Of a stretch of 19,125 nucleotides of DNA, positions 14,038-19,125 are shown one piece after another; positions within the stretch are counted from its first letter, which is position 1; each line of letters opens with the position of its first letter. The stretch is from DATJMJ01 sp035503915 (GTDB lineage Bacteria > Actinomycetota > Acidimicrobiia > Acidimicrobiales > Palsa-688): positions 1 to 19,125 of the forward strand of contig DATJSU010000046.1 in the NCBI GenBank assembly GCA_035503915.1, in the 5' to 3' direction. A program made the position numbers and the translations under genes. The notes beneath the pieces are model-generated. The model searched no databases. It had not been told where the DNA came from and saw only the letters and a list, made by a program, of their open reading frames with translations.

Positions 14038-16085
14038 CCCATCCTGCGCCAGCCCTCAGGCGCGAACAGCCGGAAGGCGCCGAGCACCAAGGCAATTACG
14101 AGGAAGTTAGCTGCGAGGGCGATGACCGTCGTCGCGGTCCCGATCTGGTAGTCGTAATTGCTCAGCCAGGCGTCAATGGCAACTGAGACGGGCTGCCGGC
14201 CCGGCGGGTAGAGGAGCTGGGAGATCGGGAGCTCGAAGAAGGTTTTCGTGAACGTGATCAGCCAGGCGAGCACGAGGACCCGGGAGACGACAGGCACGTA
14301 CGCCGAGCGCCACGCCCCGAGCGCTCTCGCCCCGTGCACCCGGGCGGCCTCCATGAGCGAGCCGTGCACCTGAGCGACCCGGCCCATCATGATGCGCGAC
14401 TGGGTCGGGATGGATGTCGCGAGGTACCCCATCACGAGCAGCGGCATGGTCTCGTAGAGGTCGAGGCCGACCCGGCTGGCGACGGGGAGGTTGAAAGCGA
14501 AGATGTAACCCGCGCCGAGGACGATCCCGGGGAGCGCGATCGACCCGAGCAGGAGCAGGTCGCCAGCCTTGGTGAAGCGCCCGGGCCTCCGTGCTGAGAG
14601 GAGGCGCGCAACGGCCAGGCCGATCACGGCGGTGACAGTTGCCGTGATGGCCGCGAGCTCGGTGGAAAGGATCACCGGGGCAGTCAACCCCGTCGTCCCC
14701 TCCAGGGTCATGTTATGGGCGGTCGCCGTGGCGCCCGAGAAGATGTCCCGGTAGGCGTCCAGGCTGAGGCTGTGGGCGCCGATCGGCTGGCCGAGGTTGT
14801 CCACGAACGAGCCCGTGAAGGCGCCGAGCGCCGGCGCGCCCAACGCGAGGAGGAAAAAGGCCGCGATGAGGCCTGTCGATGCCCATTTTGCGGCCGGGCG
14901 CAGCCGGTAGCGGTTCGCCTGCCGCGTGCGCCCGCTCAGGATCGCGTAGGAGCGGCCCCTCGTCACCCTCGACTGTACGCCTATCGGGATCGCCGCTGAA
15001 GCGAGGAGAAGGATGCTCAAGATGGCGGCGACGCCGAACCGGGCAGGCATATCATCGACGGCTTCGTAGATGCCATAAGTCGCCATCGGGAAGCGTGATT
15101 GAAAAGCGAGAGTGGAGGCGACGCCGTAATCGCTCATCGTTTCGGCGAAGACGAGCGCGACCGATGCCAGGAGCGCGGGAGCGAGGACGGGGACCACCAC
15201 CCGGAACGTTGCGAACCTGCCACCGCCATGCACTCGCACTGCCTCTTCGAACTGGCTGCCGAGGCCCGCGAGCGCAACGGACATCGTGAGGAAGCCGTAG
15301 GGGGCGTTCGCCAAGGCGTCGACGAAAACGACCCCGGCCGGGCTGAAGAACCTGTGGTACATGAACGGGCTGTAGAGGTGGAACTGGTAGAGGACCCCAT
15401 CGGGCTCGAGGAGGTACTGCCATCCCTCTGCCATGAGGTAGGTCGGTACCAGGAGCAGGCCCCACATGAGCGCGGGCCAAAGTCTCCGCCCTCCAATGTT
15501 GGTCCGCATCGACACCCAGGCGAGGCCACCGCCTATGAGGAGGTCGAGCGCCGAAGTGAGGACGCTCACCCAGAGCGAGTTGAAAAGGCCTCTGAACGCT
15601 GAACCCTTGAGGGCAGCGCTGATGTTGGAGAACGTGAACCAGGAGCTCCCCTGCCCGAAGAGCCGCGGCATGAACGCCTGGAGGAGAAAAGCTCCCACAG
15701 GGACGGCGACAAGCACGAGCAGGATCGCCCAGACAAGAGCGGGCCCGCCGCTGCGCCGGGCGAGGCCACCGGCATTGCGAGCGAGCTTGAGCCTCCCAGG
15801 CGTCGCTGCCCGTGGGCCCGGAGAGCTGCCTGGGCCCAAGCCGTCCCTCTGAGCCCCACTGGCAGCCTGGTCGGCCGTGGCCTGGGCAGCACGTTGTGGC
15901 CAATCGTTGACCTCGACCCCGAGCTCTCTCGAGGGACCGGGCGGCTCGCCCGTTATCGTCACCTCGTCGACGACCGGAGGAGGGGCCGCCGGTTGACGGG
16001 CGAACTCGTCCGTGAGTTGGCCCGTCGGTGCCGTTAGCGGATTTTCGGACGGCGGGTCGCGCTTGACGCCGTCGCCGATGGTCAC
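14025..16085 (-). CDS. ABC importer permease, fused double domain (FbpB-like)
   Basis: At 686 aa this protein carries two binding-protein-dependent permease halves with about 12 helices in all. The EAA loops, which dock to the ATPase, are at about residues 281-300 (EEAVRVHGGGRFATFRVVVP) and 579-598 (EAARVHGARALGAWRSAYVP). This two-in-one arrangement is typical of the Fe3+ AfuB/FbpB branch. Unusual is an N-terminal extension of about 112 residues before the first helix, rich in Pro, Ala, Gly and acidic residues and probably cytoplasmic and disordered. The GTG start shares four bases with the stop of the solute-binding gene (GTGA), and the stop overlaps the ATPase start (ATGA), so the three are translationally coupled. 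Confidence 0.94.
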   Translation of the reverse strand: MTIGDGVKRDPPSENPLTAPTGQLTDEFARQPAAPPPVVDEVTITGEPPGPSRELGVEVNDWPQRAAQATADQAASGAQRDGLGPGSSPGPRAATPGRLKLARNAGGLARRSGGPALVWAILLVLVAVPVGAFLLQAFMPRLFGQGSSWFTFSNISAALKGSAFRGLFNSLWVSVLTSALDLLIGGGLAWVSMRTNIGGRRLWPALMWGLLLVPTYLMAEGWQYLLEPDGVLYQFHLYSPFMYHRFFSPAGVVFVDALANAPYGFLTMSVALAGLGSQFEEAVRVHGGGRFATFRVVVPVLAPALLASVALVFAETMSDYGVASTLAFQSRFPMATYGIYEAVDDMPARFGVAAILSILLLASAAIPIGVQSRVTRGRSYAILSGRTRQANRYRLRPAAKWASTGLIAAFFLLALGAPALGAFTGSFVDNLGQPIGAHSLSLDAYRDIFSGATATAHNMTLEGTTGLTAPVILSTELAAITATVTAVIGLAVARLLSARRPGRFTKAGDLLLLGSIALPGIVLGAGYIFAFNLPVASRVGLDLYETMPLLVMGYLATSIPTQSRIMMGRVAQVHGSLMEAARVHGARALGAWRSAYVPVVSRVLVLAWLITFTKTFFELPISQLLYPPGRQPVSVAIDAWLSNYDYQIGTATTVIALAANFLVIALVLGAFRLFAPEGWRRMGWQL

Positions 16086-17197
16086 TCGACGATGTTGTTG
16101 GTGAACCAGGTGTTTATCGTGTCCTCACGCGTTCCCCACGTGTAGGGGTTGATGTTCTGGACATGCAGGCTGGACAGAGGGGGCAGGGAAGGCAGTGGGT
16201 TGACCCCGGTGAGGACCGGCCAATAGAGCGAGTCACCGGTGGGGTCTCCGGACTGCATGATCTTCTGGCCTTGAGGCGATAGCACGAACTCGACGAACTT
16301 CTCGGCCTCGAGCTGCTCGGCCTTGGGCGCTTTGGCATCGATCCCGATGGCGCTCGGGAGAGCGGTCACCGGGTTGAGGAACTTGGTCTTGATAAGCCCG
16401 TGGGTCTTGAGCCCTGCGCCGATGCCGGCCGAGCTCTGGACGAGGGCGATGTTGATGATCCCTGCCTCCAGGGCGGCGAGAGTGTTGCCGTTGGTGAGGT
16501 TGACCACGAGGCCGTTGTTGTTGAGGTCGGTGAAATATTTCTCACCGGCGGCTTCGCTGCCCAGGTAGTTCATCATCCCCGCTACGAAGGGGTAGGTCGG
16601 CCCGGAGACGGCAGGGTCGTTCATGCCGATCTTGCCGTTCCACTTCGGGTTGAGCAGGTCCTGCCAGGTCGAGGGAGGGTCGGGGACCTTGCTTGGCTCG
16701 TAGACCATACCCATGACGGTGGTGATGCCCGTCGGGATGTAGCTCTTGTCGGTGGGCACAGCTGCTTGGCCCAGGCTGTTCCAGCTGACCATGGGCTCCC
16801 AGCCCTTCATCAGCATGCCCTGCTGGTCCAAAGAGGCGAACGCGGTTGCACCGTCGACCCAAAGGAGGCCCCACTTAGGGTTGTTCTTTTCGGCCTCGAC
16901 CTTGGTAAGGAGAGGGCCGGTCGAGTCGTCGTCGAGGGCGACCGGGATGCCCGTTGCTTTTTGGAAGGCTGTTGTCTCGGCAGAGTCGTAACCTTGGGCC
17001 GAGTAGACGACCAGGGTCGGGCCGGCTGCGCTTGTCGCTGCGGTGGCCGTGGTCGCTGTTACGGCTGTGGCTGTAGCGGTTGTCAGGGCAGTTGCTACTA
17101 CTGCGGCGCCTACGAGCGATGTTGTCGCCGAGCGCCGGGGTGAGCGGAGTCGTGGCTGGCGGGGCACAGCATGTTCGGACTTCCTGAGGTTCGGCAT
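16082..17197 (-). CDS. Extracellular solute-binding protein, Fe3+ type (FbpA/AfuA-like)
   Basis: The 371-aa protein captures the substrate for the importer. It has a basic N-region (1-23), a hydrophobic core (about 26-40) and an Ala/Thr-rich stretch (40-58) ahead of the mature domain, which starts around LVVYSAQGY. No lipobox Cys is seen, so it is secreted or held by an uncleaved signal. The fold markers of bacterial extracellular family 1/6 are present: VYSAQGYD, LLWVDGATAFASL, GMVYEPSKVPDPPSTWQDLL, PKWNGKIGM and FVEFVLSPQGQKIMQSG. The adjacent Tyr pair that binds iron in classical FbpA is not evident, so the ligand is uncertain: ferric complex, another metal or an organophosphonate-like anion. 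ATG 17197 has no Shine-Dalgarno; it is first in the operon. Confidence 0.9.
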   Translation of the reverse strand: MPNLRKSEHAVPRQPRLRSPRRSATTSLVGAAVVATALTTATATAVTATTATAATSAAGPTLVVYSAQGYDSAETTAFQKATGIPVALDDDSTGPLLTKVEAEKNNPKWGLLWVDGATAFASLDQQGMLMKGWEPMVSWNSLGQAAVPTDKSYIPTGITTVMGMVYEPSKVPDPPSTWQDLLNPKWNGKIGMNDPAVSGPTYPFVAGMMNYLGSEAAGEKYFTDLNNNGLVVNLTNGNTLAALEAGIINIALVQSSAGIGAGLKTHGLIKTKFLNPVTALPSAIGIDAKAPKAEQLEAEKFVEFVLSPQGQKIMQSGDPTGDSLYWPVLTGVNPLPSLPPLSSLHVQNINPYTWGTREDTINTWFTNNIVE

Positions 17198-17210
17198 AGC
17201 GTGAACCTAA
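17185..17210 (-). promoter_or_regulatory. Possible DtxR/IdeR-type half-sites over the operon start
   Basis: TTAGGTT (17210-17204, minus strand) is a perfect half of the DtxR/IdeR consensus and lies on the putative -10. An imperfect inverted partner AACCTCA lies at 17191-17185, 12 nt away, where 5 nt is standard. An iron or manganese repressor would block transcription here. The wide spacing makes this tentative. Confidence 0.25.
17204..17209 (-). promoter_or_regulatory. Putative -10 element of the ABC importer operon (leaderless start)
   Basis: On the minus strand TAGGTT (TANNNT) ends exactly 6 nt before ATG 17197. No good -35 is visible at 16-18 nt. Spacing is the same as for serA and the 95-aa gene. 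Confidence 0.4.
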
Positions 17211-17351
17211 ATTGCGTGCTTGAACGCTAGGTGTCATCCGGGTCGCCTCGCCATGAACTCGGGGTGAATTTGACGTGCGGTTAGCTTGCCGCCACTACGC
17301 CGATCGAGCCGCGGCCCCTTGGTGGCGCCGTCTCGGCCGCGCCCGACCCCT

Positions 17352-17405
17352 TTCCACTCGCCTCCCGTCGCCCCACCGTTCCACTCGCCTCCGGCCGCCC
17401 CGCCC
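17352..17405. repeat. 27-bp imperfect tandem repeat, two copies
   Basis: Units at 17352-17378 and 17379-17405 both begin TTCCACTCGCCTCC and differ at only a few bases. They lie in the non-coding spacer. Confidence 0.7.
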
Positions 17406-17495
17406 TTTTCGCCACCTTTGCCGCCTTCGTCATTCCTGCCGTCTCGGTTGGGGCCAGATCCGCCATCCCCGCCGTCTCTGCTTGGCCAATATGCC

Positions 17496-17540
17496 CGCTC
17501 TCGCCACTCTCGCCGCTCTCGCCGCTCTCGCCGCTTCGGC
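17496..17540. repeat. 9-bp tandem repeat, five copies
   Basis: Consecutive 9-bp units of the form CGCTCTCGC run from 17496 to 17540. The second unit has one substitution and the last has two or three. The array could vary in copy number. Confidence 0.75.
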
Positions 17541-17718
17541 GCCATTTCGCATCGCCTTCGTGCTGTGGCCGAGGCCGGCCACCTGAACCCGCTCGCCCTT
17601 TGCCCTCGGGCCCAGGTTGCAGTTGCGTTTCGAGGACCTTGCAGCGCGGGACCCACCTTTTAGGGTTTGCGCCGCGACAACATACCGGGAACAGCCCCGT
17701 TTCATGTTCGTGTACTCG

Positions 17719-18609
17719 TCAGGGGAGAAGGGCCGAGCGGATTTGCTGGACGGTGTAATTGACTACGTGCTCCGGCTGGTCAACCGGCCCGAGGGGTACT
17801 GTCTCGGTCACACCGAAACCGGTGAACATGTACGTTCCCTGCCACGCGACAATCACCCCGAGCGGGTAAGTACCGGCCTGGGTATAGGTGTGGGTTGCAG
17901 AAGCGTTCGCCGCGCCGCCCGCTGAGCCCTCCGTGTCGCTAACGGCGCCCGTCCCATCGCCAAATATCCAGTAGTACGCGACCGGATGTGCCGTAACCGT
18001 GACCGCGTACCCATCTATGCCAACCGAGATGATGTCGTTGGCGCCTTGCGAGTCGTTGCCAAGCCAGAACCAGCTTTGGAGCTGAGTAACGCCATATGTC
18101 GCTGGGTTGGTCTGAATGTCAGGTTCTGGTAATGGTACGGCGCCCCAGACAGCTGCCGGGCTCGGCGGGTCGGGCGGTGGGATCGGTTTTGGGGTGCACA
18201 GGGTTTCTCCCAGATATCCTTCGACTGCATTCGTGGCAGAATTCACGATTTCTACATACACTGGAATTGTGTCCCCTGCGGGCAAACTCGTAAGAGGATT
18301 GAACCCAGGAGGTACCGGAATGAGCCCGAGTTGACCGTTGGGCAAGCAGACTTCGCCGTTGGTTGCACACTCGGTGCACGGTACAAGTTCGTAATAGTAA
18401 GGCGGCACTGAGGACGGCGGTGGGTCGGGTGTCGGATCGGCGGGCGGGCCACTGCTACCCACTCCGACGACGATCGAACCCGGTCCTAAGGCTCCCGTTC
18501 CCCAACCACTGGTGCCTGAGCCCGCTCCAAATGCCTTTGGTGAAATCCCAACCAGGGTTGTCAGAGCTGCCACGAGCGCGGCAAGTAAGGAGCGAATGAC
18601 CCTTGTCAT
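17719..18609 (-). CDS. Secreted PKD-domain protein
   Basis: The 296-aa protein starts with a Sec signal peptide (basic start, hydrophobic core about 6-20, likely cleavage near AFGAG at 26-30). A Gly/Ser and then Pro-rich segment follows (DPTPDPPPSSVPP). Four cysteines lie outside: Cys78, Cys81, Cys88 and Cys138, an even number that suits disulfides. The C-terminal part (about 195-275) has PKD-like signatures: YYWIFGDGTGA, then ATHTYTQAGTYPLGVIVAW. PKD domains are beta sandwiches on surface proteins that aid binding; no catalytic domain is present. Its ATG overlaps the upstream gene's stop (ATGA), so the two are made together, probably as an exported pair. Codon use seems less GC-rich than in the metabolic genes. 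Confidence 0.85.
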   Translation of the reverse strand: MTRVIRSLLAALVAALTTLVGISPKAFGAGSGTSGWGTGALGPGSIVVGVGSSGPPADPTPDPPPSSVPPYYYELVPCTECATNGEVCLPNGQLGLIPVPPGFNPLTSLPAGDTIPVYVEIVNSATNAVEGYLGETLCTPKPIPPPDPPSPAAVWGAVPLPEPDIQTNPATYGVTQLQSWFWLGNDSQGANDIISVGIDGYAVTVTAHPVAYYWIFGDGTGAVSDTEGSAGGAANASATHTYTQAGTYPLGVIVAWQGTYMFTGFGVTETVPLGPVDQPEHVVNYTVQQIRSALLP

Positions 18610-19125
18610 TTACGCAGCGAGCCGAGTCCGTGAAGAGGATTCAGTCTGTAGACGTCAAAGATGCGCCACTGGGCGTCTGAGCCTTGGCTAAGAGTCTCGG
18701 AAAACGCGATCTTTCCTATTTTCCCTGAAGACCTCGCGACCACCACTCCACTTCGATTCATAAACGAACTAGGCTTTTGATTGATCACAACAGTCAAGGT
18801 CGCTGGCGTGTAGGCAGGTCGTTTGTTGATGATTGCCCGCTTGTGGTTTATAAGTAGAAGCTGTTTTGGCGCCACCGTTATCGCGAGCCAGTCAATTTCC
18901 GTTGGAGAGGGGTCAGTGTGCCATCCATTATGAGCCAGGTGGGTCACCGAATCGAGTTCCCCTTCGTAGGCATTTCCTCCAGGTAGCATGTAATTGGCCA
19001 CGAGTGCGGGATTGGGGTGCGACCACACCCAGTCCTCGTAGGTGATCAATGTCACGAGGACCTTCATCATGTTGGTGCTGTATGCGCCAGCGAGGCTTGG
19101 TGGCGTGGGTTGCGCAGCGGGCCAA
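18606..19125 (-). CDS. 5'-partial protein upstream of the PKD gene, NTF2/SnoaL-like fold suspected
   Basis: The frame is open through the right edge, so the start is outside the window; 172 residues are visible. An ATG at 19070 exists, but the preceding codons (a Pro/Ala-rich stretch followed by SLAGAYSTN) read as one protein with it. A helix with HPNPALVANYM precedes several strands (DWLAITVAPKQLLLINH, ATLTVVINQ, SGVVVARS) and a closing WRIFDVYRL, the order expected of a NTF2/SnoaL-like cone. This is an inference from pattern only. In similar actinobacterial pairs such a domain follows an N-terminal signal or helix. The sequence is rich in Asn, Lys and Ile and lower in GC than most of the window. 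The stop overlaps the PKD gene start by 4 nt. Confidence 0.75.
   Translation of the reverse strand, partial: WPAAQPTPPSLAGAYSTNMMKVLVTLITYEDWVWSHPNPALVANYMLPGGNAYEGELDSVTHLAHNGWHTDPSPTEIDWLAITVAPKQLLLINHKRAIINKRPAYTPATLTVVINQKPSSFMNRSGVVVARSSGKIGKIAFSETLSQGSDAQWRIFDVYRLNPLHGLGSLRK

Larger units (their letters stand above)
17198..17718. other. Low-complexity spacer without a supported gene
   Basis: This 521-bp stretch lies between the start of the ABC operon and the end of the PKD-protein gene. Its first 40 bp hold the ABC promoter region. The middle (about 17280-17545) is a pyrimidine-rich, C-rich strand with two short tandem arrays. Open frames exist on both strands, but their products are simple Pro/Ser/Arg or Gly/Glu/Arg strings without domain, start signal or conservation I can recognise. 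A long imperfect hairpin (AACAT/ATGTT and CGGG/CCCG arms, 17679-17708) lies just beyond the PKD gene stop, without a T-tract. Confidence 0.5.

Noticed and set aside
17234..17656. Minus-strand frame of about 140 residues in the spacer
   Set aside because: Arg/Glu/Gly simple sequence mirroring the same repeats; it would also overlap the importer promoter region.
17286..17663. Plus-strand frame of about 125 residues in the spacer
   Set aside because: Its product is Pro/Ser/Arg simple sequence produced by the repeats; no start signal or domain is visible.
1..19125. CRISPR arrays, tRNA or rRNA genes, insertion sequences, integrases
   Set aside because: I found no spaced direct repeats, cloverleaf-like sequence, transposase motif or terminal inverted repeats on reading both strands by eye; a tRNA or IS search tool was not available.

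Overview
The window looks like chromosome of a high-GC actinobacterium. GC-rich codon use, very tight gene packing and short or leaderless 5' ends all point that way. The DUF929/VKOR thiol cluster and the actinobacterial small hypothetical families suggest an Acidimicrobiia-like, possibly acid-environment lineage; this placement is inference, because no rRNA or marker gene is present.

Left part (1-5500). A membrane-anchored surface protein enters from outside the left edge. It is followed by serA (phosphoglycerate dehydrogenase of the short E. coli type), a membrane-anchored PAS-GGDEF diguanylate cyclase, a convergent small conserved protein, and a divergent protein with a C-terminal Cys/His cluster.

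Centre (5591-8444). A compact three-gene operon encodes a DUF929 thioredoxin-like protein, a four-helix VKOR-type membrane oxidoreductase and a second DUF929 paralogue. Both DUF929 proteins have one N-terminal membrane anchor, a CPxC motif and a second conserved Cys pair (C-x10-C) near the C-terminus. This looks like a self-contained extracytoplasmic disulfide-forming relay and is the most interesting system in the window.

Middle right (8508-11802). A GH13 alpha-glucosidase-like enzyme lies directly downstream of a 95-aa conserved protein on the minus strand. Facing away from them are a YjbQ/UPF0047 protein and an aldo/keto reductase.

Right part (11799-17197, minus strand). A five-gene operon reads: solute-binding protein, fused double-domain permease, ATPase (an Fe3+-type ABC importer), a COG4280-like membrane protein with duplicated ExxE motifs, and a 91-aa two-helix membrane protein. 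Four of the five are joined by overlapping stop/start codons or gaps of 9 nt or less. A DtxR/IdeR-like half-site pair overlaps the start of the first gene, consistent with metal control.

Far right (17198-19125). A low-complexity, repeat-bearing spacer of about 520 bp is followed by a secreted PKD-domain protein translationally coupled to an upstream gene that runs off the right edge. This end appears less GC-rich than the rest.
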